64,000 nt of DNA, taken from positions 186,222,716-186,286,715 of the forward strand of contig CP136066.1 in assembly GCA_032622095.1 (NCBI GenBank), read 5' to 3'. Origin of the DNA: Siphonodentalium dalli. Its lineage: Eukaryota; Mollusca; Scaphopoda; Gadilida; Siphonodentaliidae. Both the position numbers and the translations under genes were made by a program. Under the pieces are notes generated by a model. The model ran no database searches, was not told where the DNA came from, and saw only the letters and a program-made list of their open reading frames with translations. How positions within the stretch are numbered: the stretch's first letter is position 1; each line of letters begins with the position of its first letter. Shown in pieces: positions 12,242 through 23,709 of this stretch.

Positions 12242-13574
12242 TAACGACCACACGAGTGAGCAAACGGTTATGAAACATTCATAGCACAACACATACTTGG
12301 TGTTTGTAGTAGGTCGGACAATATATTTTAAAGACTTTCTTTGACACAACTCAGATATTACTGAAGTTTCCTATCTAGGTTGTCCACAACTGCTATTGAC
12401 TAATTTTGGTATGACTAGGCCTAATTGCTAATATTATGTGCTGACTAGCTTTAACTTTAAACTTAAACTCCAAGTTAACGTTCATATGCCTGCTTTTTGT
12501 TTTAATAGACAAACATTTTAGTAACATATCGTTTGACTGTTAGCCACTATTTGGCATTGGTTTTGTTCCGCCTCCGATTCCGGGTTTTATTTTTTGTATC
12601 GACCGATAAAACTTCCGATCAAACATTTAGACATTGTTGCCTTTAAAATTACACGGTAAAAATGGATTTTTGTTAAATAAACACACTAAATGCAGTGGAA
12701 CTTGATGTTCGTCACCTATTATGGCAAAACGTTAGGTATTTCGAGGTAACTTCCGCTCGGATTTCAACAGAATGCCTGATAATTATATTTAATTAACTAA
12801 TATATATCTCGACGGGAAAGAACTGACAAACAACTCCAGGCGTAATATGACAATAATGGAGACCCCAGGCTAGATAGGGGGTAACATTTCGTTCAGAAAT
12901 TGGGAAATACTGATTTTTACTATCATGACTGAAAATATGCACCGTTGCCAATCAAATTCACATGGAAGCAAAATCAAACGCTCCCTGAGCTGTAAAAATT
13001 CAATTAGTTGCGTACAATGCCTTGTCCGCGTACCGACTGACCCACTGGGACTGATGGGTGACATGTAGCCAGATTTAATACCTGCCAGTATTTCCGTCGT
13101 AACAGTGGAGAAATTCATGAAGTTGGTACCAAGCACACATAGACTATTATAAAACAATTCTCAACTTTGTCATTGTATATATCCGTATATTTTTATTACA
13201 ACTCTGTTTGGGAGCATCTCACTTTGCTGACGGCTATTGTTTCCGGGGGTACCTGCACGAGGTGGCAATAATCCCTTACTTCAATCATTTGCCGCTTATA
13301 GTCTATTCCTCTTATCTTTTGGTGTGTTAATGGTTTGTCCTCTCTTTTTGTAGTTTTTTAATGATTTGTCAATTTGGGAACGAGGGTTTTGGAACCTTTG
13401 GTGCTGATTCAATGTTGATGTCAGGAAATAATCTATGTCATGTTTTATTTATTTATTGATACAAAATAATTAATAAAATACATACAAGGAGATAACAAAC
13501 ATATAACAAATACACGAGAATACTTTAACAAACAGCTCAATGGCGAACTAATTTAGCGATTGAATCTACGTATT
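12242..13574. other. No gene recognised (inside RPS29 intron 1)
   Basis: Nothing with recognisable motifs. It lies between the family 1 MITE and the 3' end of the transposase remnant and may be part of the larger inverted-repeat element. Confidence 0.5.
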
Positions 13575-14341
13575 CTACAACGTCGATCTCGTTTTTCCTG
13601 AATATTCTCTTGAAATGTCCAAGAGACGCGTTGACCGCCCGATATTGTCTTCTCTGTGGTGAACTCTGCCGCCACCAGTCAGTTGAAGTATCGTCGATTC
13701 TGTATAGGATTGCGCTTTTTTAATGTGTTCGATCATGTCGAATATATTTGGTTTTGAAGCTGCTATATAACCTTGAAGTTTTCTGTGCCACACTTCGACA
13801 TGGTTTGTGGTCCGGGGGCCGGTTGTATTATAGTGATTCCACATGGTACGGCCTTCGTCACCTTCAATCCACTGCATAGTCACATAATCGGAAAACTTTG
13901 TCACGCGGTCGTCGATTGGGCGGTCTGTTGTTTCCATATATTCTTCCCATTCTTCTAGTACATTAAGCCAAGCATCGCTCAACTGGTCGACGGGGACGAA
14001 TGGTAAGGCGATGGCACGTCGAATTAAGTTCCTTATCTCTGAATCTGGTTTGTCATACTCTGCCTTCATATGACACGTGACTGTAGCATACTTATATATG
14101 CACTGCCTGTAGTAAAACATGCACCCTTTGAGTAGCGTTGTTGGAAAAATGTCTTTAATCGCGTTCTGTGCCCTTTCTCGTAGTCTGTGAACACGGTTGG
14201 TGGATTAAGCTGGATGTTGAAATCGTTGGCCTTTTGTTTTAGTGTCTGGAAGAATCTGGTGTATGTCGCCTGATTCTTGTTCGACGGGAATCCATACACA
14301 AGTGGCAGCATCTTGTCGACGAACGCATGTATCGTGTACAT
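13575..14341 (-). pseudogene. MULE-type transposase remnant (catalytic region)
   Basis: Two overlapping reading frames on the minus strand together resemble the C-terminal half of FLYWCH-associated MULE transposases. The first (14341-14066) has YTIHAFVDKMLPLVYGF, then NKNQATYTRFFQTLK and VFTDYEKG, the last carrying an expected catalytic Asp. A frameshift near 14120 leads to the second frame, which ends with MWNHYNTTGPRTTNHVEVWH (Asn/Glu/His motif) and IFDMIEHIKKAQ. The region before the first frame, which should hold the first catalytic Asp, is missing or reduced to about 110 bases, so this copy is not functional. Family assignment is from motif memory. Confidence 0.82.
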
Positions 14342-14450
14342 ATAAATTTATATTTATAAATTAGAACGATCTTTATTGTCTGGCGTTTTGGTTAGAGAAG
14401 AATGGATGCTCTTTATAAGAAATTGAAATAAGAAAATGCATGTGTCGTAC

Positions 14451-14666
14451 CTGGTCAGAATCGGCTAGATGATTGTGTTGACTCGTTGAAGAACTAACTA
14501 TCTCGTTCTTTGTGTTGATGGTGGCACCACAGCCATTCTTACAACACACCCAGTGGACATTCTCGGATGGACGTGATTTGATGCGGAATTTGAAGTCGTT
14601 GAAGACCAGGTGTTTGCCTCCTCGATCGTTGGCGATGAAGAATACATTTACTTGAGAACTTGCCAT
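14451..14666 (-). pseudogene. FLYWCH zinc-finger N-terminus of the MULE remnant
   Basis: The 72 codons from the ATG at 14666 encode a FLYWCH finger: FFIANDRGGKHLVFNDFKF, then HWVCCKNGCGA (Cys-x4-Cys) and QHNHLADSDQ (His-x-His). It ends at a plausible splice donor (CAG then GTACGA). FLYWCH fingers occur at the N-terminus of many animal MULE transposases, where they bind DNA. The catalytic remnant follows after only about 110 bases, so an intron plus deletion separates them. Confidence 0.82.
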
Positions 14667-14983
14667 GATGAAGATAGAACAATGAATATGATAAACTTTG
14701 GAGAGACATGGGGTTTTTATAGCTCAATACGATCGCTCAATACGAATAACAGTTTACTACTATTTCACTGAGTGAACCAGCTGAGTGAACATGACATCGC
14801 TCATCTGATGAAGACTCATGTGAAATTCGTTTAGCGACATGCTAAAACAACATTGCAAACGGAAGCCGGGAAAACTGTTATTTAATTAATACAGACTATA
14901 GGCGCGACGATCACACATTGCCGGCGATATTTTTTCAGGCTCGCCGGCAAAGTGAGAATAAGCCCTCTGTTTACATGTCGATC

Positions 14984-15069
14984 AAAATTAGCAACGCAGA
15001 CTGAATCGCCCTGCCATGGACTTTTTAACAGACAAGAATATATTTTAAAACACCGATTAAAAGTATATA
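14984..15069 (-). repeat. Right arm of the inverted repeat enclosing 7 kb
   Basis: Reverse complement of 7992-8077. The outer end (GATTAAAAGTATATA) abuts unrelated sequence; no target duplication was found, so insertion is inferred only from the inverted arms and the transposase remnant inside. Confidence 0.85.
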
Positions 15070-15300
15070 TTAACCTACATTTGATTGGTCGATGTAGTCA
15101 GGTGGGTTAGCTTGGAAAAATGGCGAATTATGAGCACATTTCGCTGCTACAGCTCTTGCTTTTTTAAAGAATAAACGAAGATTTCCAATGTCACATTGTA
15201 TAATCTTTAATTAGTTTTGCAAACTTTTATCTTAATTACTATTTTCGAGGGCTGCTATATGAGAAACAGAACATATTGTTTCTATGGGATAAGGAATACA

Positions 15301-15434
15301 ATCACAGTTTAGTCAGCTGAGTGTGGTTATCTTCTCTTCAGCGTTACGACTGTGTAATATTAACAGCCTTGACTTTCTGGTTTACAGTGATCTTCGTCCT
15401 GGAGATTTACTGTGGCCTCATTAAGGCTAGCATT
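15301..15434 (+). ncRNA. H/ACA box snoRNA, copy 1
   Basis: The fold is hairpin-hinge-hairpin-tail. Hairpin 1 has lower stem CACAGT/ACTGTG, pocket AGTCA and GTTACG, and upper stem GCTGA/TCAGC. The hinge contains ATATTA, fitting ANANNA. Hairpin 2 has lower stem AGCCTT/AAGGCT and upper stem ACAGTGATCT/AGATTTACTGT. Pocket 1 pairs with the conserved 28S sequence GTAAC-UA-TGACT: GTTAC and AGTCA directly flank the upper stem and leave U-A unpaired, with about 14 bases to the H box, the classic geometry. This predicts pseudouridylation of the U after GTAAC. The tail shows AGC where ACA is expected, the weakest point. Pocket 2 target unknown. Confidence 0.72.
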
Positions 15435-17343
15435 TCTGAGAGTTGGTCAAAACTTATATAGTTCTGATCATAGTTATTGAAATGTACAAATACTTGTGTT
15501 AGTCAAGTGACAAATTTTGAATGGGTATTTCCATGCAAATATTCGTAAATCTCCATAGCATAGGTTATATATGAAGCAGTTGTCTGAGAACTGAAGTAGC
15601 CATATCTTTAAAAAGACATAACATTTAACTGGCCATTGGTAAATTGCCAATTGTTGCTATACATTTATTTTTGAGAATTTTTTTCTGGAATTGCCAGACT
15701 TGACCTAGTTTGGAAAAATCAATATCAAATTCCAAAATAAATACATAAACTTTCTAATGGAACAAATTCCAAACCATCCAACCAGATAAATATGTATTGT
15801 TTCCAATACCACACAAAGTCACAGCAAGACATATTTGCAACTCTTTTTACTTTTTGCGGAGGAGATTTCCATGAAAATGTCCATTCAAAATTTGTCTCAT
15901 TTGACATCCTCCTTAATTTTCCCTGCATTGTGGGGATGCATGCAGATTATAAAGGATATATTTGATTCTTTTATCAGCTCTAATTAAAGCAGGGAACTTG
16001 AAAGCAGACACGTATATAATAATTTAGGTTCTTATAAAGGTCTGGGATTTCAAGGTATAAAACAGTAAAAATTTCATGAGGAAGTCAGGCTTTATATTTC
16101 TATTTATTTTTCAAATATTCTGAAACTTCAAATTAAAGCAATTTGTTTGCAATTTCAGAATGTGCTCAGTATTACTTTTTCAACTGGTGCCTCAATTTTT
16201 GTCATGAAGCTGTTTTCAGGTGATAGGGGGTGTCAGAATTATTTTGGGGATGACTCCCAACTTTTGTTGTCTCCTTGACATTTGTGTAATGAACTTGGAT
16301 TTATACTCTAGACAGGTTTTCATGGCAATCAGGGTTACATTCTTGAATCATACAGTGGGACATTCCTTGTATGTCTCAAACATATTAAGATCAGAAATGT
16401 TCTTTTAAAAACAAATTGTTGCTATTTTGAAGTTTGATGTCAAATTGTCAACAATTTTAGAACAATCCAACACTCTGAATTGTTTAGGCAATGTCAATCA
16501 CCTTCTAAACGGACAGGCCGGAACAACAGTTTGAAAGTTTAAATATTTGTATTTGAGAGAAAAATAAATATAATTTAGTTAGAAGCCGTCTGTTGTTACA
16601 ATGCATCATCTATTATCAGAGTATCTGTCTCCAAATATAATGCCTTAAAAAAATATCAGTGTTTCTGCTATTAAACAGGATGGGACTCCTCCAGGGGTAG
16701 GTAGGTGGGGAACTTTTTTTTTTGGACAGATGTCACATTCCACATAAATCATGTCTGCCATATTATGATTTAAAGTAACAGAACTGCTAACTGATTGTAT
16801 TCCTGATTTCCTTGATATTTAAATTCCCAGTACTGACCTTTAATATAATTTAGTGGTCCAAGGTCAGTCAGTCGTTGGAATTGTCAACTAATTTGTTCAT
16901 TCATCACATTTTTTCCCCACAATTTGGTTTCCGACCAGCCCATATTTAAATTTTCACCATGGGGGATATCCCAGCACCCATGGTGCAACCTCTATATAAT
17001 ACAGTAAAAAGTTCATGTGAAAGTAAGGCTTTATATTTCTATTTATTTTTCAAATATTCTGAAACTAAGAATGTGAGACCTACTAAGTATATGCAAATTT
17101 AACTGTAAACAACTTGGGTTATTTTGGGTTAAGTTTTTTTTTGCAATAGAAATCTAGACCCAAGAGATATTACAAAACAGAGACACATCTTCATGTACTT
17201 GTTATGTTTCTGTAACAGATAAAAACAAAATTATGACACAAAATTATGACAGTCATTATCGGACATGGGTCGGTCTCTTTACCAGAAAAATACATTTCTC
17301 TAGGCCTAAGTAATGGTTTTCAAAGATATTGTACATGTAAATA

Positions 17344-17425
17344 GGTTGGCAATGATGCTCATATTTTTCGTCTCATGAAAGTTGTATCACTGCAAAACAT
17401 GTTGATAAAACTAACTGAGCCAACC
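17344..17425 (+). ncRNA. 82-nt C/D box snoRNA, copy 1
   Basis: A perfect 7-bp terminal stem (GGTTGGC with GCCAACC) brackets a C-box-like ATGATGC and a canonical D box CTGA. An internal TTGATAA may be C'. TATTTTTCGTC, followed after two bases by a D'-like ATGA, complements the conserved 18S sequence GACGAAAAATA over 11 bases. With D' at ATGA, the +5 rule points at the C of GACGAAAA, a 2'-O-methylated position that other eukaryotes serve through U14. The C box ends in C or T rather than A. Intact copies: 26343-26424 and 28172-28253. Confidence 0.7.
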
Positions 17426-17634
17426 ATTTAATAAATAATAACCCTAATAGGCCATAATTTAAACATTCTGTGTTCTGAGGCAACTCCCCCCGTCACTGAA
17501 ATTTTCTTTTAAAAAGCCTTGTCTAATATTTTCTCAATAATTACTGTTTGAAATATTTGACTTGGAACAAGAAAATTGATTGTTTTTTGTTTTGTTTCTG
17601 GAGTATGTTTTCCAGAGAACAAAGTTAACCCTTT

Positions 17635-17796
17635 GAGTGCCAGGGGCCGATCTCATCGGTCCTAAACCTACAAAATAAGTCAGTTAAAGAATATAACAAT
17701 AAATTATTATTTGGTCGACTCGCATATATAAGAGAATGCATTGGCACAGGGTATATGGGTTGATACAAAAATCGACCTGGCACTCAAAGGGTTTAA
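17635..17796. mobile_element. Short TTAA MITE ending CCCTTTGAGTGCC
   Basis: Begins TTAACCCTTTGAGTGCCAGG and ends with the complement CCTGGCACTCAAAGGGTTTAA split by TTAA. The interior carries half of the ATATATAAGAGAATGCATTG palindrome found in the EPRS-intron elements at 52152 and 60038, so the families are related. piggyBac-like by TTAA-CCC ends. Confidence 0.78.
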
Positions 17797-18954
17797 TAGC
17801 CTCCCTTCCCTCCCTCATCTCAAAATTTTTATTATTTTTCATTCAAATTAGTGCATTTTGAAATCTGTTTTGTTTCCATTAATGGATCCTTTCTAGTGTC
17901 AACTTCTGCAACTCTTAAAGATACGGGCAGCGTTGGCGGTGGGTATGCTGTTAAAATATTCACCTCCGTCAAAAACCGCCTTAAACAGAAAGAATAGTAA
18001 AATATAGACAGACTTTGTTCTTGTACCATTCAGAAATATGGCATAAACAGCATGTTATTGTCAAATGTTTTTCTTCGTTTTGTAAACAAAAGCAAAAACT
18101 TTTGTTTAGATCCGGATATGGTAAACATAAAGAGCATTGACGACAATATACTATTTACGCGCTGAATATGTTTGGCATATGAACAAAACTATATATATTT
18201 TAATATTCATTCTGTTGATGGCGATTTGAACAAATGTGAATAATTCTGCAACGAACGCCGCCCGTGCCTTTAATATATCTTGAAACTTGGGCATAGATCA
18301 TTGGATTTGGTTGTGCTTTGGTGTGTTTATAACCTTCCTCCCTCATCTCAAAATTATATTATTTTTCATTCAAATTATTGCACTGTTGAAATATGTTTTG
18401 TTTCTATAAATGATCCTTTCTTGTGTCAACTTCTGCAACTCTTAAAATATCTTGAAACTTTGGCATGGTGGGTACATTGGATTTGGTGTGTTGATAGTCG
18501 GGTTTAGGGGGGGGGGGGGGAGGATACCCATTTCTTGGATTTAGAATTTTTTTGTTTTTTCCATCGATAAAATTATTTAGTATTGCCCACTCTCCAAACT
18601 GAGTGTCTGGGCATATGCCACGCTTTGTGTAGTACTTGATTATTTCTATTTCTATCTTTCCTAATTTCGAGGGCTGCTATAATAATGCCCTAAATAACGA
18701 CTCCTTAACCACAGCAGAATTATGGATAATTTTTCAGGATTAGTCTGATTTAGTCGGAAATATATCTTGTTGCCATTCATCGGAAAGCTCTCACTGAGAG
18801 GTATGACATGAAAATATTTCTCAAATAAAAAATTATTTAGACAGTTTGAAGCAAAGATGGGATTCAGTGGTTCCCAAAATTTTTCATTTCTTGAGTGTCT
18901 TTTATTTACTTTGGAATGGTAGTAAAGTTCATCAAATACATCTACTTTGCGTGT

Positions 18955-19066
18955 GGTCTCAGTGATGACAATTTAGATGACGAATCTGAGCTTAAATTGT
19001 GTTTTAGCAGTCTTTGTTATTCACATCGAGTTTAATGATGCATCCGAGGCATTTGTCTGAGAGACC
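18955..19066 (+). ncRNA. SNORD15: U15-like C/D box snoRNA, copy 1
   Basis: A 112-nt unit closed by the 6-bp stem GGTCTC/GAGACC holds C box GTGATGA, D' box CTGA, a C'-like AATGATG and D box CTGA. Upstream of D is CGAGGCATTTG, complementary to 28S CAAATGCCTCG; upstream of D' is TTAGATGACGA, complementary to the adjoining TCGTCATCTAA. Vertebrate U15 has the same GAGGCATTTGTCTGAGA end and a similar GATGACGA-TCTGA element (from memory). The +5 rule puts the D-box target on the last A of CAAA. Vertebrate U15 sits in RPS3 introns; here it is in RPS29. Four further copies lie at 20138, 21371, 21899 and 24842. Confidence 0.85.
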
Positions 19067-19138
19067 ATTGCATGTTGTCACATCAAAGTCAAGCAAATTC
19101 ATTACAGTTGATAATAGTGGCTACTGTACAATTAAATT

Positions 19139-19690
19139 AGTAATACTTGTTTATAGTAATGGTCTGTCTGTCTGTCCGTGCGTCCGTCCCGAATTTGTAA
19201 GAGTCATAACTTGAACAAATGTAAACGGATTTCAAAGATTTGTGGTAAATGAGTTCACCTGACCATTACCTAGAATGAATTCGCAAGCCAGGTCTGGCCA
19301 GATATTGTTACCGGAGTTATTGGACTTTGTTTATTATTTTTGTGAATTTACCAAATAGCAAATAGACGACGTCACAGGGCTCATTTCCACAAATCTCAAC
19401 GGATTTCAAAGATATTTGGTATGAGTTCACTTGACCAGTATCTAGAACGAGTTCGCAAACTAGGTTCGGTCGGATATTTTAAGCGGACTTAATGGACTTT
19501 GTTTATTTTTGTGTGCATATGGACGACTTCACAGGGCTCATTTCCACAAATGTCAGTACCTAAAATGAGTTTGCAAGCCAGGCTTTTTGACAAAATCCCA
19601 CCTCTTGTTTAGCACATACTGAGAACGCAAATATTATTGAGAATGCACTTCCACAACTGCACAATTCGGCGGGGGATACCGTCGTCTTGC
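19139..19690 (-). mobile_element. Pearl/HINE-like element, copy in module B1
   Basis: The order is a GTCTGTCTGTCCGTGCGTCC microsatellite, then about 2.5 tandem units of roughly 180 bp (AACGGATTTCAAAGAT, AGAACGAGTTCGCAA, GGACTTTGTTTAT), then GGCGGGGGATACCG. The terminal hairpin present in its sister at 20339 has been lost here. Orientation is inferred from the microsatellite lying 3' of the core in pearl elements. Confidence 0.65.
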
Positions 19691-20137
19691 GACTGCTTGT
19701 TTTTCATTCAAATAGGTACAAGATGTAAAGGATGAGTATGTACAGTTTTCTGGTCCCTCCCCAGGATTTTGCATATACATGCGTATTCCAATTAATGTAG
19801 ATGTAAAAAGTAGTTCAATTAATAGGCTCATTCAGGAGTCTCTCAAAAATGTTGACACTATGCGTCTATACAGTAAAGCCCTGAGTAATCGACCCCTTAA
19901 GCACAGCCGAATTATGGGCAACTTTTCAGGATTTAGTCGGAAATATGGCTTGTTGCCATTCATCGGAAAGCTCTCCCTGAGAGGCATGACATGAAAATAT
20001 TTCTCAAATAGAAAATTATTTAGACAGTTTGAAGCAAAGATGGGATTCAGTGGTTCCCAAAAATGTTCATTTCTTGAGTGTCTTTGATTTACTTTTGAAT
20101 GGTAGTAAAGTTCATAAAATACATCTACTTTGCGTGT

Positions 20138-20249
20138 GGTCTCAGTGATGACAATTTAGATGACGAATCTGAGCTTAAATTGTGTTTTAGCAGTCTTTGT
20201 TATTCACATCGAGTTTAATGATGCATCCGAGGCATTTGTCTGAGAGACC
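20138..20249 (+). ncRNA. SNORD15: U15-like C/D box snoRNA, copy 2
   Basis: Identical in layout to the copy at 18955, with terminal stem GGTCTC/GAGACC, C box GTGATGA, both CTGA boxes and both 28S guides intact. Confidence 0.84.
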
Positions 20250-20338
20250 ATTGCATGTTGTCACATCAAAGTCAAGCAAATTCATTAAACTACAGTTAAT
20301 AGTGGCTACTGTACAATTAAATTAGTAATACTCGTTTA

Positions 20339-20920
20339 TTATCCCCCGCCAAATTAAAAATTTGCGGGGGATCTAGTAATGGGTTCCGTTTCGTCTCTGT
20401 CCTGTCCGTCCGTCTGTCCGTGCGTCCATCCCGAATTTGTAAGTCATAACTTGAACAAATGTAAACGGATTTAAAAGATTTGTGGTATATGAGTTCACCT
20501 GACCATTACCTAGAATGAGTTCGCAAGCCAGGTCTGGCCAGATATTTTTACCGGAGTTATTGGACTTGGTTTATTATTTTTTTCGAATTTACCAAATAGC
20601 AAATAGGGCTCATTTCCACAAATCTCAACGGATTTCAAAGATATTTGGTATGAGTTCACTTGACCAGTATCTAGAACGAGTTCGCAAACTAGGTCCGGCT
20701 GGATATTTTAAGCGGACTTATTGGACTTTGTTTATTTTTGTGTGCAAATGGACGACGTCACAGGGCTCATTTCCACAAATGTCAGTACCTAAAATGAGTT
20801 CGCAAGCCAGGCTTTTTGACAAAATCCCACCTCTTGTTTAGCACATACTGAGACAGCAAACATTATTGAGAATGTACTTCCACAACTGCACAATGCGGCG
20901 GGGGATACCGTCTTGCGACT
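20339..20920 (-). mobile_element. Pearl/HINE-like element, copy in module B2
   Basis: Begins with the hairpin ATCCCCCGCCAAATTAAAAA then TTTGCGGGGGAT, followed by a GTCCGTCCGTCTGTCCGTGC microsatellite, two to three units of about 180 bp, and GGCGGGGGATACCG at the far end. It is at the same module position as 19139-19690. Hairpin, ACGG-type microsatellite and tandem core match the bivalve pearl architecture. Confidence 0.7.
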
Positions 20921-21370
20921 GCTTGTTTGTCATCCAAATACAATGTAGGTGCAAGATGTAAAGGATGAGTATGTACAGTTTTCTTGTCCCTCCCCAGGAT
21001 TTTGCATATACATGCGTATTCCAATTAATGTAGATGTAAAAAGTAGTTCTATTAATAGGCTCATTCTGGAGTCTCTCAAACATGTTGACACTATGCGTCT
21101 ATACAGTAAAGCCCTGAGTAATCGACCCCTTAAGCACAGCCGAATTATGGGCAACTTTTCAGGATTTAGTCGGAAATATGGCTTGTTGCCATTCATCGGA
21201 AAGCTCTCCCTGAGAGGCATGACATGAAAATATTTCTCAAATAGAAAATTATTTAGACAGTTTGAAGCAAAGATGGGATTCAGTGGTTCCCAAAAATGTT
21301 CATTTCTTGAGTGTCTTTGATTTACTTTTGAATGGTAGTAAAGTTCATAAAATACATCTACTTTGCGTGT

Positions 21371-21482
21371 GGTCTCCGTGATGACAATTTAGATGACGAA
21401 TCTGAGCTTAAATTGTGTTTTAGCAGTCTTTGTTATTCACATCGAGTTTAATGATGCATCCGAGGCATTTGTCTGAGAGATC
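21371..21482 (+). ncRNA. SNORD15: U15-like C/D box snoRNA, copy 3
   Basis: Same unit. The base before GTGATGA is C instead of A, and the terminal stem is GGTCTC/GAGATC (one G-U pair). Boxes and guides are intact. Confidence 0.82.
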
Positions 21483-21898
21483 ATTGCATGTTGTCACATC
21501 AAAGTCGAGCAAATTCATTAAACTACAGCTGATAATAGTGGCTACTGTACAATTAAATTAGTAATACTCGTTTATTTTTCATCCAAAGAGGTGCAAGATG
21601 TAAACTCTCCAGGATCCCTCTCCAGGATTTTGCATATACATGCGTATTCCAATTAATGTAGATGTAAAAAGTAGTTCTATTAATAGGCTCATTCAGGAGT
21701 CTCTAAAAAATGTTGACACTATGCGTCTATACAGTAATGCCCTGAGTAATCTACCCCTTAACCACAGCAGAATTATGGGTAACTTTTCAGGATTTAGTCG
21801 GAAATATGGCTTGTTCCCAAAAAATTTCATTTCTTGAGTTTTTTTTTATTTACTTTTGAATGGTAGTAAAGTTCATAAAATACATCTACTTTGCGTGT

Positions 21899-22010
21899 GG
21901 TCTCAGTGATGACAATTTAGATGACGAATCTGAGCTTAAATTGTGTTTTAGCAGTCTTTGTTATTCACATCGAGTTTAATGATGCATCCGAGGCATTTGT
22001 CTGAGAGATC
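21899..22010 (+). ncRNA. SNORD15: U15-like C/D box snoRNA, copy 4
   Basis: Same unit with stem GGTCTC/GAGATC and intact C, D', D boxes and guides. It sits in a shortened module only about 530 bp after copy 3. Confidence 0.82.
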
Positions 22011-22260
22011 ATTGCATGTTGTCACATCAAAGTCGAGCAAATTCATTAAACTACAGCTGATAATAGTGGCTACTGTACAATTAAATTAGTAATACTCGTT
22101 TATTTTTCATCCAAATAGGTGCAAGATGTAAACTCTCCAGGATCCCTCTCCAGGATTTTGCATATACATGCGTATTCCAATTAATGTAGATGTAAAAAGT
22201 AGTTCTATTAATAGGCTCATTCAGGAGTCTCTAAAAAATGTTGACACTATGCGTCGATAC

Positions 22261-22431
22261 AGTAATGCCCTGAGTAATCGACCCCTTAACCACAGCAGAA
22301 TTATGGGTAACCTTTCAGGATTTAGTCGGAAATATGGCTTGTTGCCATTCACCGGAAAGCTCTCACTGAGAGCTTTCCGATGAACGGCAACAAGCCATAT
22401 TTCCGACTAAATCCTGAAAAGTTACCCATAA
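22261..22431. mobile_element. Interrupted CAGTAATGCCC MITE (left part)
   Basis: The palindromic MITE starts here and continues at 23710-23757 (TAATTCTGTTGTGGTTAAGG to GGGCATAACTGTA). The two parts were separated by the element at 22432-23709. Confidence 0.82.
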
Positions 22432-23709
22432 GGCCTAAAAAAAAAAGACGTTTGTTTCAGCTAACCCGACCGACCCTCTTTTAAACCCCCGGCCCTAAAC
22501 TTTTTATTGCCATTGCAAAACAAAAAACAAAAAAAATTATTTAAATTTTTTTTTCTTTCAATTTAGCTCCCAATTCATATCATAACAAGATGCAAAACAT
22601 TTATATATATTGACACAAGAAATTTAAGTTTACAAAAAGATTTAAGTTTAACAGTTGGAATCATACTGTAAAGTATGTTTGGCTTTATCTAGCTTTCATC
22701 TGTGAAAACTTCAAATAGTTTCAGTTCAGGTTTGTTATCCTTCAGACTTCAGTATTTCAATCAAATACAGTACAGGAACATTAACAATTTGATCGAATCA
22801 ACCTGGTTATCAGATTGGATCTCATAATACCAAATGAATAATTCATATAGAGATTAGTACTATAAATAGTAATTACTAACTTAATAGACATTGTTTCTGT
22901 ACTACATATAGTATATTATGTATGTGTCTTATTTGAATTTTATAAAATAGCCAATTATATGAATTCAGAGTGATAATGGCAAGTCTCATTTCAAACAGGA
23001 TAAGCATAATCCATTGAACCAAAAGATATCTGACAATAACTTATAAGCATTTCCAATCCATACATATATAACAAATTTCCAAAGTTATGCTTGAGAAACT
23101 TGATCAAATTGACCTCTCAGCAAAATTCAAAATAATGACTCAAAGCGCCCTAGATTAGCTCTAAATGCAATGGATTTTCAAATTTTTTCCAGGGGGAGAA
23201 CCCCCACCATCAGCAGGGGGTCATCCCTCCCAAACCGTCCTCCGCTCAGGCCTTCAGGTTATGCCTTCGGCATATCAATGCCCAAAATCAGGTGTCCCCA
23301 AAAAATACCTAGATCCTTTACTGAATGGGAGGAGAAGGTAGTGTTGTGAAGCCATCATTAAGAGATCGGTACAAGATGGTCACTCCAATATGTGTACAGT
23401 GCAGTGGTGCTGGACTGACTCCAGTTGTCGCCAGACCATATGGGAAATATTAGGATTATCAAAGACTATATTAGTATATAGACTGGTATATATGTAAAAT
23501 ATTAAAGCATATGTAAGATTGAATTGGAGTTTCTAGTTCCTCTGTCATTGGGGTTAACCTGATTGGGGCTAAGAAGTGCATAGTTTGGGTTATTGACAAG
23601 TATTATACAATTATTTTTAAAGATACTGAAAAAAAAAAGTTAAGCCTACCTGCCTACCCTAATTTTTTTCAGCTCGTTAGCGGAAACAAATGTATTTTTT
23701 TGTTGGGCC
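22432..23709. mobile_element. PIF/Harbinger-like non-autonomous element (1.28 kb)
   Basis: It splits the palindromic MITE and is flanked by a direct TAA duplication (22429-22431 and 23710-23712). The ends are inverted repeats of about 40 bases: GGCCTAAAAAAAAAAGACGT then TTGTTTCAGCTAAC at the left, and the complement of GGCCCAACAAAAAAATACAT then TTGTTTCCGCTAAC at the right. A three-base TWA target and GGCC ends fit PIF/Harbinger. No transposase frame is present. Confidence 0.82.

Larger units (their letters stand above)
15290..17634 (+). repeat. snoRNA module A, copy 1
   Basis: This is the longest copy of a segment repeated at 23834-24668, 25525-27090 and 27300-28800. Shared landmarks in order are the H/ACA RNA, TTCATGAG and GCTTTATATTTCTAT, TTGCAATAGAAATCT, the 82-nt C/D RNA, and CACTGAAATTTTCTTTTAAA. 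It lacks the CAGCCCTCAAAATT element seen in the other three copies at the same site (near 17148), so it keeps the empty site. Confidence 0.85.
18660..22431 (+). repeat. Tandem array of snoRNA module B (four copies)
   Basis: Copies begin near 18790, 19985, 21225 and 21840 (a fifth is at 24669-25320). Each runs GGCATGACATGAAAATATTT, a U15-like C/D RNA, AGTGGCTACTGTACAATTAA, TTTTGCATATACATGCGTAT, GTAGATGTAAAAAGTAGTTC, and ends in half of the CAGTAATGCCC MITE. Copies 1 and 2 carry a pearl-like insertion at the same site, so the insertion predates that duplication. Short reading frames inside (for example 19779-19994) are repeats of the same non-coding unit, not genes. Confidence 0.88.

Noticed and set aside
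16060-16135. C/D-like pattern TTTCATGAGGA..TTCTGAAA in module A
   Set aside because: The D box is lost in module copies 2 and 3 and the C box is poor, unlike the accepted snoRNAs.
19634-22383. Repeated 65-96 codon frames (RIPINVDVKSSSINRLI-type)
   Set aside because: The same frame recurs only because the non-coding module is duplicated, and it ends in half of a palindromic MITE.
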